From: Tubiluchus corallicola
Lineage: Eukaryota > Priapulida > Priapulimorpha > Priapulimorphida > Tubiluchidae
Assembly: GCA_030141605.1 (NCBI GenBank)
Contig: JAQGDQ010000927.1
Span: 1-64,000, forward strand
DNA length: 64,000 bases
Reading direction: 5' to 3'
In this document: piece by piece, positions 47,641 through 60,045 of the stretch
Position numbering within the stretch: the stretch's first letter is position 1
How the letters are laid out: the number at the start of each line of letters is the position of its first letter
Notes under the pieces: model-generated
Told to the model about the DNA's origin: nothing
The model's input: the letters and a program-made list of their open reading frames with translations, nothing else
Database searches by the model: none
Made by a program: the position numbers and the translations under genes

Positions 47641-49555
47641 TTAACATTAATTTCACATTTGTATATGCAATGTTTTTACGAAACCTTTGCAAGTATTACG
47701 AAGTATCTTTCATATACCTGGGCTGCTAATATTTTGAATTATTGCACAAGTAACAGTAGAATGTCGATTATTCGTCTAAATCTACAGCAGTGACGTAATT
47801 CATCTTTACAACAATAAACTGCTGCGCAGCAAAGACTAAACACACAAGGTAAAAGGCACAGAACGCGAAGCCATTTAAAAGACTATCTACCTTCTTATTT
47901 TGTTATGGCAGGTTGCCTTGACGACCAGGCGCATCTCCAGCATCCTGCTGCATGCATGGAGTGTTGAGATGTTTTGTTTGTAAGGGTTTTTTGAAAGGAT
48001 TTTGTTGGCCTGCTCAACAACAAGAACGGTGCAATGATGAACGCTTGACGAACTTGAGAACTCAAAACTGCAACCTCTTTCCGTCCTTCAAGTTCTGAAG
48101 AAAAATGTGCAAAATAACACTTCACATCTCTTCCTCCTGCAACTGTTGCATTTAGATGAGCTGAGAAGCCATTTTACATCCTATTGTATATACATGATAG
48201 GCTTCATCCTGTAAGAAAAATGACTTCAAGAAAAGTGTCTTGTGTTTGTGATGTTTAGGTTCAATTTAGTGCCTGGCTTCCTGTTATGATCAATGACGGA
48301 TTCTTAATTAATTTCAAAAAATATTAAAAGCTCACATCCTCATCCTCCGATGTTTTCTGCTGAGACGAGGATTAAATTTTATAGTGTAAATCGACACTGT
48401 AAATCAATAATGGGGTCATTAAATTTTGATGCCACAATTCATGAATATTCAGTTTTTCACTGTGTTGAGAGAATGAGAACATTCAAGGTATTAAAGGGAA
48501 GGACAAGGAAATTTAAAACTACATCCCAAACATATTACTTTCTTCATACATTTTCCATACATATTAGTTTGCTTCACGCTTACTTGTTTGATACACTTGT
48601 GTAACTGAAGGAGAAAATTCTGGATAATTTAAAATGCTCGCGCCAACTGGTAAAACGTCAATGCATCGCCATCCCAGTGTGCACCACTGATTCACCAAAA
48701 AACTAACCTTCGTTCTCATTGAGAAGTTTAATTAGGGAACGGTCCGCAATTAATGCTCTAGCTTTTTTCAAACTTAATCTAAACATGTTTCTGATGACTT
48801 GCTAAAATGTCTGCGTTTAATGGTCATCGCGAGAGTTTAAATTTGCAAGTTTTATACAGGGTTGTTACTAACGCAAGCTCTATGTGCAATAAGATGTAAG
48901 TGATACAAAATTGCAAGGAGGATTTTTAAGCTGTATTTATGAAGCGCGTTTTCTTGTGCTTTAAGCTCTTTTATTATTATTTGCACATTGTCTTTTACCA
49001 TGTTCTCATTCAACATAAATTCAAACTGTCTTCAGTCGTCTCTTCCTCTTGAACATCAAGCAGATCTTTTCTTTACCACTAACAATTTTGTGTTTCTATG
49101 AGTTCTATTTCGCTCATATATTCCTACCTTCACTGTTTTTTTGCTGCACCGTTTTTGCTGACTATTCACGTTGTCTGGGCGTTTTGTATAAAAAATATAT
49201 TACAAGTTTGAAGACCATCTTACGTGTACAGTTATGTATACAACTTAACATGATAAGAGTGTATTTTGATTATAACGTCTCGTGCACATTTCAAGATGAG
49301 CTGGAAGCACTTAGCACTTCCGGTTCTCACAGCTGCCATAAAAACAGTCTGTTTTGTCAATAATAATGTCATTGACCGCCGAATGGGCAACAAAATCAAA
49401 GATGCCGTTTGCGTTGGTTTTCCAAACTGGTGATTTGCAATATAATGGATTTTGTAAGTTGTACAAACAATACTATCGGCTATTTTTGTCTCTCAAAAGT
49501 TTGGACTCTGTAGCAAGAGTTTAATGTAATAAGTGAAAGAAATGCGTGCAGTTCA
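47641..49555. other. TASK intron, nothing recognised
   Basis: Two frames of 76-104 codons occur (47895-48125 minus, 49049-49363 plus). Neither shows a domain, signal or codon pattern that supports a gene. Confidence 0.4.
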
Positions 49556-50694
49556 TAGTCATGTACGGGGCGTACCTCAAGGTTGACTTCTTGCACCCGT
49601 TTCATTGCGTATACCTATAAAATACGAGCTGTCGTGATGCAACAAAGGCATAGTCATGTACGGAGAGTACCTCAAGGTTGACTTCTTGCACCCGTTTCAT
49701 TGCGTATACCTATAAAATACGAGCTGTCGTGATGCAACAAAGGCATAGTCATGTACGGAGAGTACCTCAAGGTTGGCTTCTTGCACCCGTTTCATTGCGT
49801 ATACCTATAAAATACGAGCTGCCGTGATGCAACAAAAGCTTAGTCATGTACGGAGAATACCTCAATGTTGACTTCTTGCACCCGTTTTATTAGGTATACC
49901 TATAAAATACGAGCTGTCGTGATGCAGCAAAAGCTTAGTCATGTACGGGGAGTACCTCAATGTTGACTTCTTGCACCCGTTTTATTAGGTATACATATAA
50001 AGTACGAGCTGCCGTGATGCAACAAAAGCTTAGTCATGTACGGGGAGTACCTCAATGTTGACTTCTTGCACCCGTTTTATTAGGTATACATATAAAGTAC
50101 GAGCTGCCGTGATGCAACAAAAGCTTAGTCATGTACGGGGAGTACCTCAATGTTGACTTCTTACACCCGTTTTATTAGGTATACATATAAAGTACGAGCT
50201 GCCGTGATGCAACAAAAGCTTAGTCATGTACGGGGAGTACCTCAATGTTGACTTCTTACACCCGTTTTATTAGGTATACATATAAAGTACGAGCTGCCGT
50301 GATGCAACAAAAGCTTAATCATGTACGGGAGTACCTCAAGGTTGACTTCTTGCACCCGTTTTATTAGGTATACATATAAAGTACGAGCTGCCGTGATGCA
50401 ACAAAAGCTTAGTCATGTACGGGGAATACCTCAATGTTGACTTCTTACACCCGTTTTTTTAGGTATACATATAAAGTACGAGCTGCCGTGATGCAACAAA
50501 AGCTTAGTCATGTACGGGGAGTACCTCAATGTTGACTTCTTGCACCCGTTTTATTAGGTATACATATGAAGTACGAGCTGCCGTGATGCAACAAAAGCTT
50601 AATCGTGTACGGGGAGTACCTCAAGGTTGACTTCTTGCACCTGTTTTATTACGTATACATATAAAATACGAGCTGCCGTAATGCAACAAAAGCT
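49556..50694. repeat. 95-bp minisatellite, about 12 units
   Basis: Units TAGTCATGTACGGGGAGTAC, CTCAATGTTGACTTCTTGCA ... GAGCTGCCGTGATGCAACAA. Early and late units form two sub-types (TGCGTATACCTATAAAATAC versus TAGGTATACATATAAAGTAC). Confidence 0.97.
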
Positions 50695-51129
50695 TTCTGG
50701 AATTACATAATGCTGACGTGTGTTGGCAATTTGAATCTCATTTAAAAATATAATGAAAAGGTACAGAAGTTGTATTTTGAACACACCTGTTCATATTTTT
50801 TAAAGTTGAGCTCCGAGAAGTGTATTCCAATTCAGTTTAATTTTATTTTCTTTTATGTTGGTGTTAACTGATCAGTAAATAGCCTGCAGTGTTTGAGGAC
50901 AATGAACTCAAATAATTCAAGAATATTTCTGTTTCTTCCTCAACGTTTCATCCAACTTTTTCATACGTGAATCAGCTGGAAGCACGAGTCTTTCCATGTT
51001 ATCATGGCTTCACTTATTTGGGGTAATGAGTGTCTAACAGACTAATAATTACCAGGAAAAATGTGAACTAATTTTGTCTCGCGAGTTTCGTGCGTGTAGT
51101 TAAGTGGCTGTCTGGCTATAGGTAATCGA

Positions 51130-51560
51130 TAAAATAAAACGTAAATGTGAGAAAAGCGAAGCGAACAGGAAAGAGAGAAGAAAGAGAAGGAAGAGAGGAA
51201 CTGAAAGAATGGGGAAAATAAGAAAAGGAGAGAAAAGTGTGAGGACTGAAAGGAGGACAGGAGAGAGACAATGAGAAATATTGAAAGAACACAGAAGAGA
51301 AGGCAGAAGAAGGGGGAAAGAGAGTAACAGGGAGGGAGGGAGGGAGGAAGGGAGGAAAAGAGAGTGAGTGTGCGAGTGAGTGAGAGGGGAAGAGAGCACA
51401 GGAGAGCAAAAGAAGAGGCGAAAGAATTCAAATTTCAAATTTATTCAACTCTCTATTACTCTTTTGGGAGGAAGAAACATTACAGCCCTTAGGAGAGAGA
51501 AAAAGAAGAGGAGAGGGGAAGAAGTAGAGGAAGAAAGGCGAATAAGAAACAAGAAAATAA
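51130..51560 (+). repeat. polypurine tract (GA-rich)
   Basis: About 400 bases almost entirely purine on the plus strand, broken only by AATTCAAATTTCAAATTTAT near 51427. Such mirror-like purine tracts can form triplex DNA. The Ser/Leu-rich minus-strand frames are artefacts. Confidence 0.85.
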
Positions 51561-52852
51561 TTACAAAAAACTAACAGAGATTTAATTACAAAGAAGAGAA
51601 TGGAAACTGAAAGTTCCTTCCGTCATTAAGAACTATACTATACTATATTGTAAGATTAGATTAGATTAGATTAAATTAGAGTAGATTAGATTATTATTTT
51701 ATTTCAATAGTTAGACCATAAATTACATAAAAACGCTCACAATTACAAATACATTTACATTTATAACTACAAAAAACATTTAAAACTACAATCATTAAGA
51801 AATAACAAAAGTACTACAATTACAGACATGAAACAATTCATTCAGTAACGTGAATCATTTTTGCTTTCATTTTAACCCTGCGGTCTTGTTTCAATTATCC
51901 ACAGCTAAACAATGTCAAATATTACAGTTCTTTTAGATTGTGTTTAAATATTTGAGAGTGAAAATAGATATCTGAGTTCGAAATACATTTTACATAGAAG
52001 TCTTGAGAATTTTGTAGCCTAACAGATTGAGCTGATAGTTTAACTATAACATGAAAATTAAGGGACTTCGTCATCTAAGCACATTTATCTAGCACTGCAA
52101 TCATACTAAAATGAGAATACTTTACTAATATATTCGTTATAAGTAAGTTTAAGGTTCCTGTAAGCATAGAGAAAGAAATTTCTCCATTTTGATATTACAT
52201 GGATAGAAGTACAGTAGGTTTTGAAAAGTAAAATTTCAAGTTGCGAATAATCATATTTGCTCTAAGAAAGAGGAAGGTATTTGCAACATCAGTTCAATTC
52301 AGTGAAGATATTTATTAGACTATATGGCTTCCTAATAATATGGCTTCCTAATAATATACCATTAATCGAATCGGATAGCAAACCAATGTCACAAAACCTG
52401 CAAGCGCTGAACTTATAAAAATTCTCTACGTGACCGTCGTAACTTTATTACCGAATTTCTATGAAACGTCATCCCCCCGGCTTCGAGAAGCCATCTCCCT
52501 AGCTTCGAGAAACCATCTCCCTGGCTTCAAGGAGATCAGCGCGCGCTACTCAAAGATTTTGCTTGCATGATAATGGCATTGTGTGGCCGCTAACATGTAA
52601 GCAATAAAACTCAGCAAATATGACGTCATCGCGGCAGCTGTGGCTGTCATTGAGCAGCAGCTGCAGTTTTTATCATTTCAATTTTCGCAGTAGCGCAACG
52701 GCTTCCCGCATATATATGTCCTTCCCGGGAAGAGATTATTTTCAGGAAGCAAGGTAATCGCTAGTGGGAAATATTCGCTAATAATGTCCTGCTTCCGTCT
52801 TGTCGTTCTATTATCCTTTTTTCGATTGAATGTGTCTGTTGGTTCAGTTGAC

Positions 52853-53396
52853 TGAGTATGTTGGGTTTTTTGTCTGTTATCACTTAAACTTAGAAAAATG
52901 TAACAAAGAAATTTGGGGGACAACTTTCTGTAAAGCATAGAATTAAAATAAACTACACCTGAATAGAAATTTTCACGTGGGTGGTTGAGGTCATTTACTT
53001 GAAAATCATGACGTAACTGGGAGACTTCGTGAATTTTCGTAAACGCATCGTGACTTTCCGTAAACGCCCGCTGCTTAAATTAATTCAAACTTCTGCACTT
53101 TACCTAATGTTCACGCAAAAATATTACAAAATTGGTTATCTAATTTTTTTGCAAAAACTCATTATACTTTTGACGAAGATCGACAGTGCGCTACTTCTCT
53201 TCGGGACGAATGACATCATTGGAAGAAGAATGGACATTGAAAATGGGAATGTCCAAGCATGAAGTGATCGCGGTTTCAAATTGATTTTACTAGTTACACG
53301 AGGCGCTTATTGCAGTTTTATTATTAAATCCTTCTAGCATTTTTCTTGAGCATTGAAATAAGCATAACCTCCTAGATAGCTTGACCTTTCCTTTAA
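52853..53396 (-). mobile_element. MITE family D, inverted copy
   Basis: Reverse complement of 30746-31297 along most of its length (GCATGAAGTGATCGCGG, TTACACGAGGCGCTTATTGC) ending CTTGACCTTTCCTTTAA. The CTTGTTCTTTCC terminus is missing at about 52853. Confidence 0.72.
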
Positions 53397-53689
53397 TAAA
53401 TTTTTGAGATTTAATAACTTCGTCTGTGCAGTTATAAAGGATGTTTAATAAGAGGCGAAAGGTGAAGATGTACAAGAGCTCGCAGCTTCTTTTAGTTAAA
53501 CCCTTGACACGTTTATTGTATTTGGTGCAAAAATAGACAAACTCATGCTGTTTATACGAATTTGATAGTAGCGCCAGCTGCTGTTGGGATAATTAAACAG
53601 AATCTGTTGATGTGTCCCGCGTTGTAGTTGATTGTAAGCCTAATTTTATAGAGTTGAAGCAAAACAGGACGATTTTTCAAGGGGTAGAA

Positions 53690-54328
53690 CGATTTTTTCA
53701 TATCCTACCCCATTTTAAAGTACGGTAAAATGTATTCGTACTTAAATAATAGATTAAAAACTTATACTAATACAATTAATACTGGAAAAGCGTTTCTATA
53801 TTAACAATGTAGATCGCACAAAAGCAATCTATATTGTTAATATAGATTAACAATATTAATGTATTGTTAAATAATAGATTAAAAACTTAATTAATAGCGG
53901 GCGAGCCCAACTATTGATGACGTCACAAACTAACATAATTTTCTACGGCAAAAATTCCACGAGCGTATTGCACGTGTTTGCAAATGCGAAAATTGAAGTA
54001 CAGTTCTACTGTAAGATATTCAATGTGTTGTGTTAAAACTGGGCAACTTTTTAAGATTAAAATTTAAATTTTTTTTATCGCTGTGCTCACGCATGAGCTG
54101 TCGACGTGTGTAGTTCGTCACAATGAAATACCTCTGAACTGAGAAGTACGGCACCTGTTTCCGAAATGCAGACGCTAGTGGCCATCTAACTAACAAATGG
54201 CGACATTCACATAACAGTAACACGAAATTACTTTCACGTAAGTCATTTTTGACAAACTAGTATGTTCCCTTTTAATATTTTAAAGAGTAGATTGTTTTGA
54301 CCTACGATTGAATCCAGTTTTGCTTTAA
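53690..54328 (+). mobile_element. MITE family A, copy at 54 kb
   Basis: Contains AATTAATACTGGAAAAGC, GATGACGTCACAAACTAAC (a full CRE palindrome) and AGTAGATTGTTTTGACC, and ends CAGTTTTGCTTTAA. A small internal duplication of TATTGTTAATATAG-type sequence is present near 53820-53865. Confidence 0.75.
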
Positions 54329-54963
54329 GATAAGTTTATTAGTGACAACACGTGGACATGTAATTTAGACATTACAATTCGTTGGCATGGAAACAATTAT
54401 CAACATCCAAACTTCATTTAGCATCATCATACACGGGGCAGAGTTATGATATCTTTTAGGGGAATGTGTTATTGAAATTATGGGCCCCCCTCATCAGACA
54501 GAGCCACCCTCTAACTTGCCCGCCCCCGTCTTGAATATTTTTATCCGTGATGTTTCTTAGCGACATTCACACGGTTTGAAGTAAACTTATTGCAAATGCT
54601 TGAAATAAACTAGAGTAGCTGTCTTTTGTTTGTCAATAAAAATAATCTTTCCGAAATACCAATATTTAACTATTTATTGCAAACCAAATCAGCACGTATT
54701 TGATATTTCAACACAATCGTAATACTATCAAATGTTAATAAAGTTTGAAAGTCTCCCAAACTCAAGACCCTCTAAGCTGCAGCTTATACTAGCTCATACT
54801 AGAATGATCTGGCCTTGATCACTCATTTTACATAAAAAATACATTCAGGGATGAGATATTAGTGCGAGTGCATCAGTACATGAATTGTAAGTTAGCTTAT
54901 TAAGTACCTCTTACCTGGCTGTTCTATCATTTCATTACGGGTCAATGGAAAATTAACATTCCT

Positions 54964-55580
54964 GTAAAGCAAAATCAGACCCAATCTTAAACTGTAGGTC
55001 AAAATAATCTACTCCTTAAAATACTGAAAGGAAACGTACTGTTTCTTCCAGTATGATTTACGTGAAAGAATTATTACCACACAAACACAATTTCACGTTC
55101 GCGCCACTAGTTCTTCACTGTTACATACATTTCGCCATTCTCTGGTTAGACACGCACTAGCGACTGCATTTCGGAAACGCATTGCACAAAAACAGGTGCT
55201 GTATCTTTCAGTTCAGAGGTGTTCGTTTGTGACGAACTACACACGCTCGACACCTTATGCGTGACGACAGCGTTAAATTTGACATTCGAATTTTTATCTC
55301 AAAACTTGCCTAGTTTTAGTACAACACACTGAATATCTTACAGTAGCACTGTACTTCAATTTTCTCTTTCACAAACACGTGCAATACACTTGTGGAATAG
55401 TTTTGATATTGAAAATTATGCTAGTTTGTGATGTCATCAATTGTTGGGCTCACCAGCCCTTAATTAAGTTTTTAATGTATTAATTAATTATCAGAAACGC
55501 TTTTGCAGTATTAATTGTGCTAAAATGTATCGTACTTGAAAATGGGGTAATGTATGAAAAATCACTCTGTCTTCCTTTAA
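54964..55580 (-). mobile_element. MITE family A, inverted copy
   Basis: Runs on the plus strand from GTAAAGCAAAATCAGACC to CTCTGTCTTCCTTTAA, the reverse complement of the family ends. Comparing both ends gives short terminal inverted repeats of the form TTAAAGSAARNC. Length is about 617 bp. Confidence 0.8.
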
Positions 55581-56199
55581 GTATGTATCACCTAGCTGTA
55601 CTATAATTTCATTAATGAAAAGAAACTAACATTCTTTTGAGGCCTGTTTTTCTTTTAAAGTTCACAAGTTTGCTTTATTAAAGCATTTTTAGTACAAACA
55701 GTGATATACTTTGATAAACAACAGAAATTTGTGGTTATTAGTGTTTTGTAAGAATTTGAATTTAGCCTCATCATTAACTGATATAAAGGCAGAATTGAAG
55801 ATCTGAATTTTATCAAGGCGGATCTGTTTCGTAACATCGTAACATGAACGATGGTTGAACGTCACTGAGCAATTTTGAATGCTGCGCGTTTAGTTGCGTG
55901 CATGTGATGTTGTGTGCGTGCGTGCGTGCGCGCGTGCGCGTTGCGTGACGTTAAACTATCTGTGCGTGATAGATTTCAAACAGGAACTTTGGGGGCGCTC
56001 GAGTCGCGGAAACAACTTTCAGATCCGCCCCATTTCGGCTTTTGTCAAGAAATTGCACGTCTTTCTTATTAGGAATTTGTATAATTTACCATGTTGAGTC
56101 AGTCTTGATTGATTTGCCAACACTTGCAAGAGAGAGATGACTGATGCTGCACCATTTTGTGTTTTTCTGCTTTCATCAGAGTTACAAGATTTGATAAAG

Positions 56200-56920
56200 C
56201 CGTAATAGTGGCACTGACCTTGGACATGACGTCAGCAAAGCCGTGATAGTGGCACTGACCTTGGACACATGACGTCAGCAAACGTGATAGTGGCACTGAC
56301 CTTGGACACATGACGTGATAGTGGCACTGACCTTGGACACATTGCGTGATAGTGGCACTGACCTTGGACACATGACGTGATAGTGGCACTGACCTTGGAC
56401 ACATGGCGTGATAGTGGCACTGACCTTGGACACATTGCGTGATAGTGGCACTGACCTTGGACACATAACGTCAGCAAAACCGTGATAGTGGCACTGACCT
56501 TGGACACATGACGTCAGCAAAGCCGTGATAGTGGCACTGACCTTGGACACATGGCGTGATAGTGGCACTGACCTTGGACACATTGCGTGATAGTGGCACT
56601 GACCTCGGACACATAACGTCAGGAAAACCGTGATAGTGGCACTGACCTTGGACACATGACGTCAGCAAAGCCGTGATAGTGGCACTGACCGTGGACACAT
56701 GACGTCAGCAAAGTCGTGATAGTAACACTGACCTTGGACACATGACGTCAGCAAAGACGTCATAGTGGCACTGACTTTGGACCATTACGTCAGCAAAACC
56801 GTGATAGTGGCACTGACCTTGGACACATGACGTCAGCAAAGCCGTGATAGTGACACTGACCTTGGACACATGACGTCAGCAAAGACGTGATAGTGGCACT
56901 GACCTTGGACACATGACGTC
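56200..56920. repeat. 30/43-bp minisatellite with CRE and nuclear-receptor half-sites
   Basis: About 19 units sharing GTGATAGTGGCACTGACCTT plus GGACACATGACG. Long 43-bp units add TCAGCAAAGCC, short 30-bp units lack it. Perfect TGACGTCA occurs at 56227, 56270, 56509, 56657, 56700, 56743, 56828 and 56871. Almost every unit has TGACCTTGG, the inverse of CCAAGGTCA. Confidence 0.96.
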
Positions 56921-57057
56921 TTCCTTTACTAAAATCTAAGGACGCGGATGCGATACGTTTTGCACACTGTTCAAATAATGGCTAAATATATTACACGTGG
57001 AGAGATTCTGCGAAGAGAGCCTCTCTTCTCTGTGCACGTAAGACTCCGGCTGGCGAG

Positions 57058-57360
57058 AGTTGTGATGAAAATAAAAATAACAGACAGATGGTATCAGTAG
57101 CGTTCAAGCTGTAGAAGTGTGATTAGTCAGATCAGTAGATTCAATAGTCTGCGTTAGTTTAATCTGAGAAACATAGGCGTACGAGGCCGTTGGGGGACGG
57201 GGCGTTGCCCGGGGGAGAGAGCTGTGATGAAAAGAAGAGGCAGATGGTATCAGTAGCGTTCAAGCTGTAGAAGTGTGATTAGTCAGATCAGTAGATTCAA
57301 TGGTTTGCGTTAGTTTAATCTTAGAAACATAGGCGTACGAGACCGTCGGAGGGGGGGGGG
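57058..57360. repeat. direct duplication of ~160 bp
   Basis: Two copies of AGACAGATGGTATCAGTAGC ... AACATAGGCGTACGAG. A poly-G run follows each copy. Confidence 0.88.
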
Positions 57361-57713
57361 AGGCTGTTTGCCTTCCCAGGGGTAAATGAATTGTACATTT
57401 TCAGGGCAAAATCAGATTATTTTCAGCACAAATAGTTCTGTTTTAAAATTTCAAAATTTAAGATTTTATTATTCAAGAATTGCTGACGTACCGCATGAAG
57501 CCCACAACTTTTCACTGACTGAAATTAAAGTGTTTCTTTAACGACGAATTGCTTTTAATTTTTAGTAATTGGAAAATTATATTAGTACTTGCTATCAATA
57601 ATTTTAGTTCATCAGGTCTTTTTTACATTTGTTAAGTAAATGTATCTGTTCCTCTGTTTCTCCTATGAAATTTTCAGGAATTTTTCAAGCTATTTTCAGA
57701 AATAAAATATCTA

Positions 57714-57752
<39 letters not shown>

Positions 57753-57753
57753 G

Positions 57754-57843
<90 letters not shown>

Positions 57844-58253
57844 CATCCATCCATCCATCCATCCATCCATCCATCCATCCATCCATCCATCCATCCATTC
57901 ATCCATTCATCCATCCATCCATCCTTCTACCTATCTATAGAGATGTTTGCAAAAGAGAAACATAAATCGGCACGGATATTTCTCTTGAATTTGTGAAACG
58001 TTAGAAAAAGTATCGTGAAAGTATTTGCATGTTTGTTCAATGAAAATGCAAATCTTTGGCTTCTTAGGCGCGTGATTTTCTTCAGTAAATGTTTTTACAA
58101 TTCGGGATTCTTGCGTTTATTCACTGTTACTATTGTAATTAGGATGGGGTGTCAGGAGATGACTGCCCCTCCCCGCAAACTAGGGCAATTTGGAAAATGA
58201 TCAGGGTAATTTCCTTATGTGCTCCTGTGAAACGTCCTCCCGTACGCCTATGC
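57174..58253. mobile_element. possible element bounded by CATAGGCGTACGAG-type ends
   Basis: CATAGGCGTACGAG occurs at 57172 and 57328, and its inverse (CGTACGCCTATG) at 58241-58252. The segment between holds a microsatellite. A ~157-bp direct duplication (57058-57214 and 57225-57360) overlaps the left end. The boundaries are tentative. Confidence 0.35.
57709..57935. repeat. (CTGT)n, (CTAT)n, (CCAT)n microsatellite
   Basis: Three consecutive tetranucleotide blocks of about 40, 95 and 80 bp. Confidence 0.98.
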
Positions 58254-58264
58254 TGAGAAGTCTC

Positions 58265-58470
58265 GTAGTGTGTATATGTGTGTGCGTGCGTGCGCGCGCG
58301 CGTGTGTGTATGCATGTGCGTGTTTTTGGGTGTGGGAGTGCGTGTGTGCGTGCATGCGTGTGCGTCTGTGTGTGTGCGTGCGTGCTTGTGTACGTGCGTG
58401 TGCGTGTGTCTCTGTGTGTGCATGTGTGCGTGCGTGTGTGTGTGTCTCTGTGTGTGTGTGCATGTGTGCG
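58265..58470. repeat. GT-rich tract (GTGTGC)n
   Basis: Alternating purine-pyrimidine GTGTGCGTGCG sequence for about 200 bp, a possible Z-DNA former. All overlapping Val/Cys or His/Thr frames are artefacts. Confidence 0.93.
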
Positions 58471-58814
58471 TGCAGAATGGGAATTAATATCAAATGGCAG
58501 AAATCTTTTCTCTTAATTTTGCTTTACACGTTTTCATCCTTCGTAAATATGATTATATTATTTAGTAATTATTTGCGGCTTTGATTTTCAGAGAAGAGAA
58601 GTCATTATTAGCTGTGATTCAAATGTTGGAAACTAAATTGCGTCATGAGAATTAAGAAGACATGGAGCGATTTAAAACTTATTAACACATTTTCTTTTGA
58701 TGACTTAATTCTCTTCTATTTTTCATTCTGTTCGTTTTTAATTAATAATTTCAATTTTATTTATCCGGAGTATTAACATGCCTATGAAAACTACGTATGT
58801 AGGATCGAGTAAAT

Positions 58815-59150
58815 ATCAAAATGATGATGATGGCAGTGATAATGATGATGATGATGGTTGTGGTAGTGGTGACGATGATGATGATGGTGATGGTGGTGGT
58901 GGTGACGATGATGTTGATGATGATGATGATTGTGGTGGTGGTGATGATGATGTTGATGATGATGATGATGATGATTGTGGTGGTGATGATGATGATGATC
59001 ATGAGATGATGATGATGATCTTGATGGTGATGATGATTATGATGATGATGATAATGATGGTGATGATGATGGTGATGATGATAATGATGATGATGATGAT
59101 GATTGTGGTGGTGATGATGATGAAGACGATCTTGATGATGGTGAATAACG
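58815..59150. repeat. (GAT)n degenerate microsatellite
   Basis: About 330 bp of GATGATGATGGTGATG-type sequence. The Met/Val- and Asp-rich frames are artefacts. Confidence 0.95.
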
Positions 59151-59586
59151 ATAATGATATCGGTAAACTGCTATACAAACAAGTAGAACTGTTAAGTTAT
59201 ACACACTATGTTACTGGTTAAAAATGTAAGCGTCTTAAAAGTGCTGCTAATCAGCACCTACTAGAACGCTGAAAAATTTCCCTGCTATGTATTTTTTGCC
59301 ATGAAGCTGACAGTTTTGCGTCACTAGCACTAAATTTAAGGTAGATGAACTGTACTTGCTGAAAGCTTACTCATCCGTTACTCGGCAACCATCGTGTTGC
59401 CTGCAAACATCAAAGGCGGTTGGGTGACAGATGCTGCGGTTTTGCTAGACGATTTTATGTGTTTCGGCCATGTCTGATGCACAATTTTAGCACGTTTAGC
59501 TAGGTTTCACACGGTTGAGCAGTGCATTTTCAACATTTCCAGACAGAGACGGAAAGTGAGTGTCTTATTTCATGAAACTTTCATAG

Positions 59587-59682
59587 AGTTTTGGCGTTCC
59601 ACAAGGATCGATCCTCAGTCCGCTCATGTTCATTATTTATGTTCAAAACGCGCTTTTAAGACCCGATGAGCAATATACAATG
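59587..59682 (+). pseudogene. reverse-transcriptase fragment (GVPQGS motif)
   Basis: The frame reads FGVPQGSILSPLMFIIYV before stopping at 59682; a TAG lies just upstream. GVPQGSxLxPLLFxxY is the conserved RT block of non-LTR retrotransposons. Only about 30 codons remain, so it is a decayed fragment. Confidence 0.75.
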
Positions 59683-59876
59683 TAAAAATCATATCATTAG
59701 AAATGAGGCCCGATAAATGACAATTTATTTTAAATACTAATCATTAAACCTTTCATTTAAATAACTAAAATAACTAACAGAAACATTTAATAATATTTGT
59801 TTTATCAGTAACTGTTTTGTTTGTCTGTAGTGTCATTATATTTCAAAATTTAAATTGTATGTATGTTTTATTTTTT

Positions 59877-60045
59877 CTTGTATTGCATGTATTTACACTA
59901 ATAAATAAATATGAAATTTCAAATTTATTTATATATATATATATAAATAAATTTGAAATTTCATATTTATTTATATATATATATATATAAATAAATTTGA
60001 AATTTCATATTTATTTATTAGTGTCAAAAATACATGCAATACAAA
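59877..60045. repeat. palindrome of LINE-like 3' tails
   Basis: TTGTATTGCATGTATTT ... AAATATGAAATTTCAAATTT reads into (TA)n and back out as its reverse complement, ending AAATACATGCAATACAA. The arms are about 60 bp and near-perfect, with a second internal copy of the AAATTTGAAATTTC block. Confidence 0.85.

Noticed and set aside
56099-56698. CVQGQCHYH-type repeat proteins
   Set aside because: By-product of the CRE-bearing minisatellite; frames shift between 30- and 43-bp units.
58139-58584. Cys/Val-rich and His/Thr-rich proteins
   Set aside because: They translate the GT-rich dinucleotide tract only.
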